Source: Cheiracanthium punctorium | Taxonomy: Eukaryota; Arthropoda; Arachnida; Araneae; Cheiracanthiidae | Assembly: GCA_038373885.1 (NCBI GenBank) | Contig: JAWZYV010013277.1 | Coordinates: forward strand, 55,429 to 119,428 | DNA length: 64,000 bases | Direction of reading: 5' to 3' | Part shown: piece after piece, positions 1-10,965 of the stretch | Position numbering within the stretch: the stretch's first letter is position 1 | How the letters are laid out: the number at the start of each line of letters is the position of its first letter | Position numbers and translations under genes: made by a program | Notes under the pieces: model-generated | The model's database searches: none | What the model saw: only the letters and a program-made list of their open reading frames with translations | Told to the model about the DNA's origin: nothing

Positions 1-806
1 GATAACAAACTTCATAAGCAATTCAGTTAAAGTCTGAGATCCTAACTTGTGTCCATTCCACAAATGCACATGCAGCATCTAAATGCATATCTACTATTAT
101 TACCAAATATGGTAATAATAATAATAATAATAATAAAATACATCTTAAAGGGGGAACGGAAATGTCTGGAAAATTATTATAGCATGGCACCTGGGCGTGA
201 ATTAACTGGTGGCCAAAGAAAAGAATTTAGTCGCCAGCTGGCGACTAATTCAATCTTCAGCTGCAGTGAAGAGATAAGTTAACATTACCAGTTTTAGGGA
301 AAAAATAGTCAGCTGAGTTTTCCGTGGTGGAAAAGTGGTAAGCTGGTGATTGAAAGTTACAGTGTATTGCTACACACATAGGCACCTGATGTATTTCACT
401 GTATAAGCTGATCACTTTACACTGCAGAAAATTCAGCAGACAACTTCTCTCAGGTAACTTTTATAAAGAACTACTTTACAAAGTCCAGCTTTCTTGGTTT
501 CTGATATCTATCAATTTTTAAAGTTACGTGGTGCATCTCACAGTGCGTCCATGGATCAGCTGAAGAAACCTAAATCTTTTTCTTTATTCTCAATTATATA
601 TTTAAAATACATAACAATGAGAAAAATATAGGGTAAGGTAGACAGTCACAAATTTCACTGCCTGCAATGCTACCACCACGTTTAACATCTGTGTTCCTTT
701 TGTTACCAACATTGATTCTGAGAATCTAGTGGCTCTATGTATTTTTTTATTTGCATCCATCATGTGGTTATGTTTATTTTCTTCGGACTAGAGAGACTAG
801 AAAAGG
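1..806. other. AT-rich non-coding sequence
   Basis: No supported gene. Contains a TAA-type microsatellite (about 110-136) and a 22-bp perfect palindrome at 227-248 (half-site TTAGTCGCCAG). The same AGTCGCCAG core recurs at the end of a dispersed repeat near 4662, so this may be a repeat terminus rather than a regulatory site. Confidence 0.6.
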
Positions 807-870
807 CAGGGCCGTTTTTAACCTCCCTGGGCACCCTAGGCACTTCAAATAGTTACGCACCCTTCCTGCC

Positions 871-907
<37 letters not shown>

Positions 908-1182
908 GAGAAGAATGAACCCGGATCCCTTAGAAAGGACCCTCACCCTTAAGAGGGCCCCTTAGAAAGACCCTCACAGAAGGCACCCTACCCACACGCC
1001 TAGATCCCTCGTGTATAATTGGCTGTAATCCCACAACACATCCATTATCTACCACCTATGGATCCTCTGTGTCCTAGTCTGGCAACCGGCAGGTATAAGG
1101 ATAGGACAGTAATTCGCTATAATTTTTCTCTTTTTACGCCCTAGGCATGTGCCTAGTGTGCCTATGTGGAAAAGTGGCCCTG
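807..1182. mobile_element. hAT-type MITE, 376 bp
   Basis: Both ends start CAGGGCC when read inward, and similarity continues for about 37 bp (TTTT, then GGCAC, then CTAGGCAC on each side), giving a long imperfect terminal inverted repeat. The flanks (AGAAAAGG left, AGAAAGGG one base in on the right) could be a decayed 8-bp target duplication. No coding capacity. A 33-bp T tract (873-905) lies inside. A stretch near 985-1030 (GCCTAGATCCCTC and following) recurs at about 41508-41550. Confidence 0.75.
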
Positions 1183-1896
1183 CAGAAAGGGCAGGAGATT
1201 AAATTTCTAATTGACTAGACTCAGTTATCAGTTCATCGGGATTAATTCAACTATAAAGGTATTCATAGAATTGGAACAGGAATATTGTTAGTGGGAGCAG
1301 GTTATAAAAGAATCTCTTTTTTAAAAAAAAGATCCACAACAACAAAATAATTATCTTATTTGGGTTCAGGAATGCTGTTCCAGCTCACAAAAAAGTACCA
1401 GAGCGTCATTCTGGCCCCACTACACCCCTGCGTAGGTCTTTTTAAAGGACCTTATATAAAATGTCTTTAATTTAATGCTAAATTTAATTTGTAAATTTCC
1501 ATATTTATCACTAACTCATGTACAATGGACCCTATTTTTACAAATTCACAAAATCATGAGTAATTTTTCCACAATTTCACTATAACAGGACCCTGTCTGA
1601 AAAGACTGGACAGACCTCTGGTTATGATCAATTGAACTTGCAGTCGACATGACATCAATACTATAGAAGCACTTAATTGCCTTTCCTATGCAATGCATGC
1701 CATTATATTTTCAAGAAATTTAACAGGAAAAATAAAGATAAATAAATTAAAGAAAGGAAAAAAAAAACACTTATAAATATGTGTATGGAATCGTGTTATT
1801 ATATCCATCAATTAGTTTGTCCCAGGGAATATAAATTTCAGTTTCGACACTACAGATTATTTTTATTAGACTTTTAAGGGGGAAATCTTACAAAAG
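1183..1896. other. Non-coding stretch
   Basis: AT-rich, with no ORF of note. I see no element boundary here that I can support. Confidence 0.5.
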
Positions 1897-2171
1897 CAGG
1901 GGTTGATCCAGGAATTTTTTCCAAGGTCCTATTTTTGTGAATTTCAGTATCTATTTTTGTGAATTACAATATCTATTCCTGTGAAATCTCATTTTTTTTT
2001 AATCACCTTTTTTTGTAAAATAATTTGCAAAGAAAATTTAAATATATGGTAAAATGCCACTGAAGGGGCCATTTTAATTGATTGTATTTTTGTAAAGGGG
2101 CTGTTTTAATTTATTGTAATTTTGTGAAGGGGCTGCAAAACAGACCCAAATTTCGTCTGCATCAATCCCTG
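1897..2171. mobile_element. Probable hAT-like MITE, 275 bp
   Basis: The left end reads CAGGGGTTGATCCAG and the right end, read inward, CAGGGATTGATGCAG. These match at 13 of 15 positions. The interior repeats TTTTGTGAATT-type and AAGGGGC-type phrases. The flanks show no convincing 8-bp duplication, so the superfamily rests on the CAGGG terminus only. Confidence 0.55.
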
Positions 2172-2669
2172 AAATTTTCACTAAAGGTCCATTCAATGGG
2201 CCATGAAAACAATTTGTGTTTGAAAAAGTCTTGACAGATATATTCAAATTTATATACAAATAAACATAAAAATTAAAAACTTACAAAGAATTATGCTCCA
2301 TCCTAAATCTTCTTGAAGCTATCCAAGTATATGTGGGTTATTATACTCCTGTTTAAAATACAAAAAATGCATAGCATAAATAAAAATAAAGCATCACAGA
2401 AGAAAATTACACACATTATGGCCACTAACAATATCTAAGTGGCCACTGAACTTCGTGGAGTGACTGGCCACAATGGATTTCTTTTTTAATCCGAAACTTT
2501 ATTAAGCCTGTCAGTGATATTTGTTTAATAACTTTCTCAACAATTTTATACAAGCACTACACTAGGCACTAATTTAAATGTAAAAAAAGTAAAATTTAAA
2601 TCTTGAAAATAAATAATTTGTTTTATAAGATTACAGATTATCAATCTGTGACTAGTAAGGCATTTTAAG
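2172..2669. other. Non-coding stretch
   Basis: AT-rich spacer between two elements. No feature is supported beyond short A/T runs. Confidence 0.5.
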
Positions 2670-3529
2670 TAGGGATGCAACGGATATCCAGCAAAAAATA
2701 TTTCATCCGGCCAATATGGCGGATAATAGGTAGTAGCCGGATATTACAAACATCCTGCAGTAAATCTGGCCTAAAAATATATACAGAGAAATAACATAAA
2801 TAAACATAATAAATGAATAAATTCTAAAACCTGCAATAATAAAAAATGCGAAAAAACAAAGTTTTGTGAAAATATTTTGTTTTCAATACTTTTTAGAATA
2901 TATTTTTATCGTGTATAGAAAAAGGGGAAATAAGTACTTCTATCTTTTTTTAAGATTGGAGTCGATTATTACTGGAAGAAATTATTGTACAAAAAGACTG
3001 TTTTTCAATCTTTGTAAGATTTCAGTTACCCTTTTTCCCTACCATAAATTGACCCTGCTTATGAGAATAATGTACTTGTTGTGGTACTGCTGCCTGCTGA
3101 GAAAAGGTCTCCCCTCCACCTAATTTTGATAAGGTAAGGAAATTTGTTACATTGATTTTCTAACAGTTGAGTGGAAATGTCTCTTTCAAGAACTGATCTT
3201 TTAAAGATATTTAACCCTTGAGGGAGAACATCCATGACATTGTTATTTGTATGACTAATTACCGTAAAACTGGTACTAAATTCATGGAAACAATCCCAAA
3301 AGGATTTCTGATTTTTGAAGTAAATAATTTGAAGCTAATGAGAAAATTTAAAGAAAAAAGTAATAGCTCAATGATCTAAGAAAACTAGTGAAAATAAAAC
3401 AAAAAAAAAAAAAAAAAAAAAAAAAAAGAAAGAAAGAAAGAAAAAAAAAACATACTGCTGGCAGATAACCAGCTGAAAGTTTCATCGGATATTCAGTATC
3501 TGGCCAAATTGATATTCGCTGCATCACTA
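2670..3529. mobile_element. hAT element, non-autonomous, 860 bp
   Basis: Begins TAGGGATGCAACGGATA and ends TATTCGCTGCATCACTA, so the inward-read ends share TAG.GATGCA.CG.ATA. The flanks are ATTTTAAG (2662-2669) and GTTTTAAG (3530-3537), a 7/8 target duplication typical of hAT. Subterminal CCGGATAT / GGATATTC words repeat in both halves and may be transposase-binding sites. The middle is AT-rich, with a long A tract (about 3402-3427) and no transposase similarity. Related left ends occur at 6138 and 8664. Confidence 0.85.
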
Positions 3530-3555
3530 GTTTTAAGAAATAGCATTCGCATCTA

Positions 3556-4163
3556 CACTACTGGCGAAAAGTATTGCAAGTTTGAGAAATGTAACCATCG
3601 TTTCAAGAATAAGCCCAGAAAAAAAATGGACAGGAAATTTGCCAGATTTAAATATCCTTGAGAATTTATGTAGTATAATTGGAAGGAATACATCTGAAAA
3701 TCACCAAAAAACAAAATGAGAGCTTCAGGAACCCATCATTTAAGTTGGCACCATGAAACACCGAAGGAAGTGCTGTAAAACATTGTGGATTCCATATCTA
3801 AAAGACTGGCTGTTGTGATCAAAGTCAAGGCTGCTCAGCAACATAATAAATGATCTGTAGTTCAATTACATTTATTTACTATCCACTTTTTGCAGAATAA
3901 CTTGAAATTAATTCTTTATTTAATTTTATTCCGGCGAGCCAAAATGGATTATGATTTCTATAATAACCTATATATTTTTTCAATAAATTAAATAATAATT
4001 TTTGTTCTTTAACTTAATGCTATCTTGTCTTTGAAATAATTAATTTAATATGTTGACATTCAGAAATATTAATTATATCGATTTTTAATTTTGACAGGGA
4101 AAGGGGCTTAATCTTGAAAAAGGGTTAGATTCCAGAAACTTGAAATACTTTTGGCCAGTAGTG
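3556..4163 (+). mobile_element. Tc1/mariner element relic, 608 bp
   Basis: Terminal inverted repeats of about 28 bp (CACTACTGGC, then AAAAGTATT, then CAAGTTT) are flanked by TA on both sides (3554-3555 and 4164-4165), the Tc1/mariner target duplication. The interior holds the decayed end of a Tc1 transposase. At 608 bp against the family's usual 1.3-1.7 kb, the element has lost most of its coding region. It starts only 26 bp after the neighbouring hAT element ends. Confidence 0.85.
3636..3853 (+). pseudogene. Tc1 transposase C-terminal pseudogene
   Basis: Translation from 3636 gives LPDLNILENLCSIIGR. This corresponds to the Tc1-family catalytic block around the final acidic residue (family pattern SPDLNPIENLW), with the E retained in ILENLC. 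After an in-frame stop and a frame change, another frame continues with HHETPKEVL, stop, NIVDSISKRLAVVIK, which matches the family's C-terminal pattern (IP.E.L..LV.SM..R..AVI...G). The product would be the cut-and-paste transposase of its own element, but the first two catalytic aspartates and the DNA-binding domain are absent, so it is dead. Identification is by motif, not database search. Confidence 0.85.
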
Positions 4164-4681
4164 TATGTGCAATGCAGCACCATTTATTTATTGTTATTAT
4201 TAGTTCTAATTATGAATACATTGCCCGAATTTTAATTCTTTTTATCTACATAAAAATTATGTAAACAGACATTCGCACAAACATAACCTTGAATATTCTA
4301 CGATTAAAAAAAATGGATTAAAATGTTTGATGACTAACCAATTACAACTTTGAAAAGAGTTTATTTGTTTTAAGTTTTGGCAAGTTTGCACGAAGGGCAT
4401 CTGCTATTAGGGTGGGGTGAGGGCGTGACCTACGTTGGAGGACTTTTTAAGGGGTTCTAACTCTTAACGCGCATTCACATAAACTTTGAAAAAGAAAGAG
4501 GAGTTGACAAAAACCGAAAGCTGATTTTCAAATTAGTCGCCTAGAGTAAGGTACAAGTAGCCAAAACTTGAAAATAGTATGAAAATGATATTTTTTGTTC
4601 AAAAAAGTCTCGCCCAAGTTGCCTTATCTTTAAATTAGTAGCAAAAGTCGCCTTTTTTTAGTCGCCAGTGGACACCCTGTA
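4164..4681. repeat. Spacer with dispersed-repeat end (4495-4676)
   Basis: About 4498-4605 matches 57598-57705 (shared GGAGTTGACAAAAACCGAAA, then CTGATTTTCAAAT, CGCCT.GAGTAA.GTACAAGTAGC). The 3' end here reads AGTCGCCAGTGGACACCCTG, which inward looks like a CAGGGTGTCC transposon terminus. The other end is not identified. Confidence 0.55.
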
Positions 4682-5055
4682 TGTTGCTTCTAGGTATAGT
4701 CAAAGTATCTTCCTTTACAGGATATGCATATGATGGTGAAGGCTGAAACTGCTAAAACTATTTGCAACTCACAACAGCTGCGCTGCTTCATTCCACTGAA
4801 TGAAAACAACATTCACGTTAAAATATATTCAAGAGCTACAATGCTTAAAACTGCATGTATCTCCAGCAAAACTGAACTAACCTTGAAGGATATTTGTGGA
4901 TTTGTATTGTGTACATGAGGAAAACTGTTAGGTTGCCTGTGTGTTAAACATCTTTAAAGAAATTGAAGAAGTTAAAATTATGTTATGGCATCCACATGCA
5001 CTGTCTTATGCATATCCTGTAAAGGAAGGCATTTTGACTGTAGCTAGAAGCAAAA
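4682..5055. mobile_element. Inverted-repeat element (MITE), about 375 bp
   Basis: The first and last roughly 48 bp are inverted copies (TTGCTTCTAG, then AGTCAAA, then CTTCCTTTACAGGATATGCAT on each side). This is a clear terminal inverted repeat, but no flanking duplication is certain. A 64-codon ORF inside spans a low-information stretch and is not credible as a gene. Superfamily unassigned. Confidence 0.7.
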
Positions 5056-6137
5056 TATTTTTAAAAAATTGATGTAAGCACTGTTACAGGAAGAAAATAT
5101 ACAATTTCAGCTGAATCAATGACAAGACACTGAATCAATACACTGATACAGTGATTCAGTATACAAGACACTGAATCAATGACATTTGCTATGCAAAAAT
5201 TAAAAAAAAGTAAATAGTAAACAAAACTAATTTATACAGTGCATGAATAACATATCAGGCCTGAAAATATGAACACTATGTATATATATCATAAACAAAT
5301 GGCTGAGTGAGAGAATCTGTTTTACATAATTAGAACTAATAATAACAATAAATAGATAGTAATGCATTGCACATAGATCCGAATGTTATTTCTTTAAAAA
5401 TTCATAACTTAAAAATTTGCAATCTTATAAAGCAATAATAGGTGATTAAAATATTTCCCGCAAAAAAGGTGATAAAAAATTCCCCCAGACGGTTTATTTT
5501 TTACAGTAATTTTTTAATCTCCTGGGCCTGAGAGGCCAGGTGCACATCTTGCCGGGTTAAATATGAAACAGTAACCAGGGAAAAAAAAAAAAAAAAAAAA
5601 AAAAAACTCATTTTAAGTATTCATAAATATCCAAAATGAATTAACTGCTATTTTTTAAATAAAATATGCAAGCAAATAAAAATTATATTTTCACAAATAT
5701 TTAAAAAGATTTTAATAATATATAAACAAAACATTTGGATATTAAATTTCTCAATATTTTAATTTGTTATGAAACATATGAAATTTAATATTCTGTTTAA
5801 AATCTAACTAATTAAATTAATATAAACAAACAATGTTCTCATACCTTGATTAAAATCGCTAAATTATTGCAATATTGAGATAATAAAATCCAAGAATCAT
5901 AACATAAAACAATGGTTATCTCATACCTTGATTAAAATTGCTAAATTATTGCACTATTGAAATAATAAAATCAAAATATCTAATATTATTTCATGGTATA
6001 AAATGCTAATTTAATATAATTATTTGTTTCTTCTACTCTTAACAAACAAACAAAGCAAAACGAAAATATTAACCTAAAATTTACTATCAAAAGAATGTTA
6101 ATTCATACTAAACTGTAAATAAACAGTCGGTTTGAAC
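5056..6137. other. AT-rich non-coding stretch with local duplication
   Basis: Two copies of an 82-bp unit (starts near 5837 and 5919, both reading TCTCATACCTTGATTAAAAT) lie in tandem at about 5831-5990. An A tract at 5581-5606 follows a GC-richer patch. No gene is supported. Confidence 0.6.
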
Positions 6138-6260
6138 TAGGGATGTAACGGATATCCGTCAAATATCTGGTATCCGGCTGATTTTTCAATATCTGAAATA
6201 CTGTCGGATATATGAATCATAACTACCAGATATCCGACTTCTTTGTCAGATATCCGGCTA
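6138..6260 (+). mobile_element. Left-end fragment of a TAGGGATGTAACGGATA hAT element
   Basis: TAGGGATGTAACGGATATCC matches the left end of the element at 2670, and the following subterminal repeats (TATCCGGCT, GATATCCG) are of the same kind. I could not find the matching right end, so this is a partial or rearranged copy. Confidence 0.55.
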
Positions 6261-6524
6261 TATTATATACTACTAAAGTTCTATCTATAATATACATGGG
6301 ACAGGATGAAAAATTATCTTCGAACATTCTGGATAAAGTGATATGTTTTAACTGAAACAGAGGGATATTTTTTAACTGAAAAAACAGCAAATTTAACACT
6401 GGAAATGGATCATTCAAAACAAACACACAATTTCAACATTTGTTCAGTAGTTTTTGAGCACATTTATAAGTAGTTAGGCTCATATTTAGAGCTGATTTCA
6501 TGCTGCAAAGTGCGCTTAGCAAAC

Positions 6525-6565
<41 letters not shown>

Positions 6566-7050
6566 TAAGCACATCTCATGTAACGTCCATGTGCAAATTT
6601 GGAGGCAATCTTCTCATCGTTTTTGGCCATAGACTGCTGTTTATAGGGGAAGTTTAATTATAAGCACTGTTGGACTATATTCCGTATCCAGTGCTTTGTT
6701 TACAAATCATTGGCGAACAATCTGATGCGAGAGTGAGCGATGCACCGCCAACTGCCGGTGGTAGTTGTGACTGGCAACCATAAAGAATACACGTTTCGTC
6801 AGGTTTGGGAATTTGAAATTGTTTCTGTTATTGATGGAAGGGAATGAAATGTGTTATGTTAATATATGAAAAGAATTAGTGTGTGTTTGTTAGAAATATA
6901 GTACGTTATAAGCCAGTGGGTGTTGGGGACATTGCTCTTTTTTAACGAATCTTTGCAATGTTTAAGGTTTTCAATGTGAATTTTAAATTGATATTTGATG
7001 TGTTTATGTTTTCGTAAGTGCTATTCTAATTATACTGACTTTATAAGAGT
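6261..7050. other. Non-coding stretch
   Basis: Contains a long A tract (about 6530-6562) and unremarkable AT-rich sequence. No gene, RNA or bounded element is supported. Confidence 0.5.
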
Positions 7051-7345
7051 TGTACAAATAGGTTGTTTAATCCATCGATGTTTTTTTTTTAGTTAAAAAC
7101 GTCCACTGGTTGCATAGTTTACATAGCTGTACAACTAGGTTGCTGAATCCACTGAGGGTTTTTTAGTAAAAAACAGTCCACTGGTTGCATAGTTTACATA
7201 GCTGTACAACTAGGTTGCTGAATCCACTGAGGTTTTTTCAGTTAAAAACGGTCCACTGGTTGCATAGTTTACATAGCTGTACAACTGGGTTGCTGAATCC
7301 ACTGTATTTTTTTTAGTTAAAAACGGTCCACTGTTTGCTCATTTT
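7051..7345 (+). repeat. 75-bp tandem repeat, about 3.7 copies
   Basis: The phrase TGTACAACTAGGTTGCTGAA recurs at 7128 and 7203 and, with one change, at 7278, giving an exact 75-bp period. A diverged copy begins near 7051 and the last unit decays after 7340. Each unit ends in a T-rich run followed by AGTTAAAAACGGTCCACTGG. A young minisatellite with no coding sense. Confidence 0.9.
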
Positions 7346-7467
7346 AAATTGCGTGTTACTGAATTTGCAGACGTTCTTTTGGTATTAATGTTTCTGTAAG
7401 TGGAATATATGTGCAATTTTAATGTGTTAAAATACTTTGACATTGCTGATCGTGCAAAATGGTTGGC

Positions 7468-7541
7468 GACAGTCGCTGGAGCTTGGCAATCGCCAAGCTC
7501 CAGCGACTGTCGGTCAAGCCGGTGCGCATCCCCACCGGCTT
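7468..7541. repeat. Two adjacent perfect hairpins
   Basis: 7468-7487 and 7492-7511 are perfect 20-bp inverted copies with a 4-nt loop. Four bases later 7516-7524 and 7533-7541 form a second perfect 9-bp stem (AAGCCGGTG) with an 8-nt loop. They are GC-rich in an AT-rich setting, so they could form stable DNA or RNA hairpins. Overlapping short ORFs here only read through the palindrome. Confidence 0.85.
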
Positions 7542-7692
7542 GTATGATTTTTCCACACTGTTTAGTATCATTTGAAAAATATGTGCATTCAGTATACAGA
7601 TTTCTCTCATGGTAGTCTGAGAAATAATGAAATTTTACATAATGAAATTTCACATAACAAAAAACTCCGAATATTCTGTCATAAAACAGAGG

Positions 7693-8023
7693 TAGCATTG
7701 CCAGGCATCCGGATAAAGCCGGACATAGTTAGGCTTTTTGATTGCGTGTCTGGCCAAACTTAACGGTGCCCGGCTTTTGTTAGGCTTTTGACTGGTGACT
7801 TTGGCTGATTAGTAATAAAGTACTTGAACTGATTTGGCATTCAATGTTATTTATATTTCATTAGAATTTAACAAGATTCATGGTAATAATCAAAAGAGCT
7901 TGATTTTACATACAATTTTTTTGTTGTACCTATTGTTACCGAGACAAAATCCTCAATATTGTAGGCTGTCCGGCCTTTTTACCCATATGTCCAGCTATTT
8001 GGTTTAGCGACCTGGCAACTCTA
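7693..8023. mobile_element. hAT MITE, 331 bp
   Basis: The ends read TAGCATTGCCAGG and, inward from the right, TAGAGTTGCCAGG. The flanks are AACAGAGG (7685-7692) and TACAGAGG (8024-8031), a 7/8 target duplication. The subterminal zones contain the CCGGAC / GTCCGG words expected of binding sites. No coding capacity. Confidence 0.85.
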
Positions 8024-8031
8024 TACAGAGG

Positions 8032-10176
8032 CTGGGAGAAATTTTCACTCTTCATCTTTTTTCTAAATGACAATCTTTTATTGAGCATATATTTATTCCC
8101 CAATACCTAATGATTAAAAATTAACTCCTATTTTACATATTATTTTTTTAATTGAATTTAGTTATTTAAATTCATTCATGATTTTCTGCATGTTTCAATT
8201 GATTTTTAAAGTTAAGTCTACTTAAAATATGTACATTTAAAATGTGTTTGTGAAATATTTATTAATGAAAATCATAATATGGTATTTTACTAGTTTAAAA
8301 TAGTTGTTTTAGTTACTACTACAGTATTTTGTATGATTATCACTCCATACACATAAAGTACTTTGATTAATCTTTTTTATGTGTGTGTCGGAATATCAAA
8401 ATCAAGAGTAAAAAAGCGAAAATTTTCTTAAAATTTGGAAACTATTGCTTGAAATGATTTTTTAAATGAATTCCCCCCCCCCCCTAATGGTTATGGTGCA
8501 ATATAAATTTTTGTACCGTGAAAGAATGCTTGTATATTTTAGAAGCTAAACAATTAAACAGATGCATTTTTGTTTTTTAACTTGTAATTTAAAAACATTT
8601 TATTTTTGATTAAAGAAATTTAATGCATAACCTGAAAAATTCTGTTTCATACCGGTATAAAACTAGAGATGTAACGAATAGTGATTTGGCTGAATACCAA
8701 TACAAACAGACAAAAGTAATCAAATACAATACAGACAGACAAAAATAATCAAATACAATACGAACAGTTTCTAAGGGCTTTATATGGTATTTGTAAACAA
8801 CACCAGTCGCCTAGGGTTAATCTATCCGCAAATACGAGTTAAGCGTGACATAAGCAGAAGAATTCAGTAATATAATTTATTAGCCGACCCATTTTAGATG
8901 TATATCGTTTCAATTTCAAATACTATCTAGCAACTATTCGTGACCATTTGCCAAAATAATATTATAATTGATTCATTTTCTGAACCATGAGTCAATCGCG
9001 TTATTTGCAACCTGATTAGGGTTAGCCGATCGTGATCGGCATAGTATAAGCAAAGAATATAAATAATGTATCAGTCTGAATATCATTACATTTTCACTTA
9101 TTCAAAAAGCATTAAACATTGTTCATAGGCTCAAATAATTCAAACTGGGAAGCATTAACACTCACCTTAATATTACGGAATCCTAACGCGAGCTAACAGC
9201 GGAGGCAGCCATATTTGTTTCATTCACGATCACGGTTTCACCGGAAAATCGACTTTTCGAATATTGAACGGAGATTCTCGTTCAACGTCATTCGACTGTA
9301 CTTGGCATTTTTCAGATGAACCAGGAAATTCGTTCAACCTATGGACTATTGCTTGCAACTCTCTGTTTTCACCATTTATTTGGTGAAACGTTGAACTTAT
9401 ATTTATAACAGTGTAGGTAAATAATGACTGATACAGAATTTTTTTTTAGAATTCAGGAAGGCGAAAAACGACGTACCGAAATCGTACCATTGTGCGTCGC
9501 ATAAACGAAGCATTCTTGCATTAAAAAGAATAGGAATGAATCCGGACTTCTCGAAAGCGACATATAAATGCAAAAGTTATATAAATGAGAAACATATAAA
9601 CGGTGCTTTGATGTAATTTCTGAAGCTGTTTTTGCGACAGGTTTTCATTGCATTTTTCAAGAGTTTTGCTAGATATAGTATTGAGGTGAACAGAATGTTA
9701 AAAGTCTCCAAATTGTGCAATTGTTGATGATTTATCGCCAAGTTTAGTGCCAAAAAGTAAGTCCCTAAAATTTAACCCATATTGGCGATATCTTCCATAT
9801 TTTGATGGAAACTGGCAAACCCAACAGTTTATTACAAATGAGAAGTGTAATTAGAATATGCCTGGCGAAGATTGTAAAACAGTTTCCGTGGACGATTTTA
9901 ATAAAGATTTCCATTCCAAAGAAGCACCGGCTTGGACAGTGCTTGGGAGGCTGAAAACCTCTCTTGGCTGGCCAGCTGTGGAACCGTGTACGCTAATGGG
10001 AGCTGGTGCAAATGAAATCTGTTTGTGACTCCAATGTCCTCCATGTTCAAACAATAACCTGCGGACGCCGATTTCAGGTATTAGGTCCCTCATCTGGAAT
10101 TGGTTCAAAATTAGGAGACCACTCATAGTTGGCTCACAATGAAATGACCAACATCAGCAGTCCTCGTATACGAGAG
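8032..10176. other. Non-coding stretch with minor repeats
   Basis: Contains a C run (8469-8482), a TAGAGATGTAACGAATA hAT-type left end at 8664 without a partner, a 29-bp tandem repeat (about 8697-8768, roughly 2.4 copies of a CAATACA.ACAGACAAAA unit) and a small hairpin at about 9028-9043 (GCCGATC / GATCGGC). No gene is supported. Confidence 0.55.
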
Positions 10177-10432
10177 GCTTAAACTCAAAGAGCGAAAAAA
10201 ACGATGCATCGCGGAGCGATCAGTTTCCATGGAAACCGACCGGTTTTTCCGCGAAAGTGCTCTTTAAGTAGTCTTTTCTGAGAACTTCTTTCTTCCCTTC
10301 CTGTTTTTTTCCGAGAAATTCCTCCCTCGCTTATTGTTATATTCCGCTCCGCTCTTGTGATCAAAAAACGCTCTTAAAGGAGAAGCTCACTTTTCGCTCC
10401 GACTGATCGAATTTCGCTCGTTTGGTTTAAGC
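10177..10432. mobile_element. MITE, 256 bp
   Basis: The ends are GCTTAAAC, then CAAAGAGCGAAA; the right end inward is GCTTAAAC, then AACGAGCGAAA. The interior repeats TTTTCGCTC / GAGCG words. The flanks (TACGAGAG and GTGGCGGT) give no clean duplication, so the superfamily is left open. Confidence 0.65.
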
Positions 10433-10626
10433 GTGGCGGTTTCACCTCCAGCAGGTCTTTGACCTGGCCATTAGAAAAGAAAAAAAAAAGTTACAATACG
10501 TCTGAAGAAGATTGCAAAAGCTTTAGTAAGCGATTTTAATACAGATTTCAATTCCAAAGAAGGGTTTTATGGAAGAAGGAAGGCAAATACGGTACACGCA
10601 TGGGTTGTTATGCTCATTCCAAACAG

Positions 10627-10819
10627 CATGGGCGCCGATAAGGCGTTAAGGTAGTGCACTTGCCCCCCTAGAGTTTTAGCAAATTGTCTTATGACGTAAA
10701 TAAAATTACATGACTAAGCTAAATCTGAACTGAAACTGTTATAAGTTCAAATTTGTTTCCCTCTGGAAATAAATTTAGAAGCTTGCCTTCCCCTATAAAA
10801 ATATTCATGGGCGCCCATG
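10627..10819. mobile_element. hAT MITE, 193 bp
   Basis: Ends in CATGGGCGCC on both sides when read inward. The flanks CCAAACAG and TCAAACAA match at 6/8. The terminus resembles the CATAGGCGCCGACTT end at 38460, so both may be mobilised by a related transposase. Confidence 0.75.
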
Positions 10820-10965
10820 TCAAACAATATTCATAAAGATGAAGCATAGAATATGCTTGGCAAAGATTATAAAACAGTTTAACAGGCGGTTATAATATAG
10901 ATTTCGATTCCAAGAAAGTGTTTTATGGATCAAAGGAGAAAAGTACGGCATGCTCATGATTAATG

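Larger units (their letters stand above)
9862..10965 (+). repeat. Three diverged copies of a roughly 100-bp repeat
   Basis: Related blocks start near 9865, 10505 and 10863. Each reads AAGATT.(T/C)AAAA, then CGATTTTAAT or a variant, then AGATTTC.ATTCCAA, and the last two continue with GTTTTATGGA. MITEs at 10177 and 10627 sit between them, so this is an older interspersed repeat broken up by later insertions. Confidence 0.65.
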
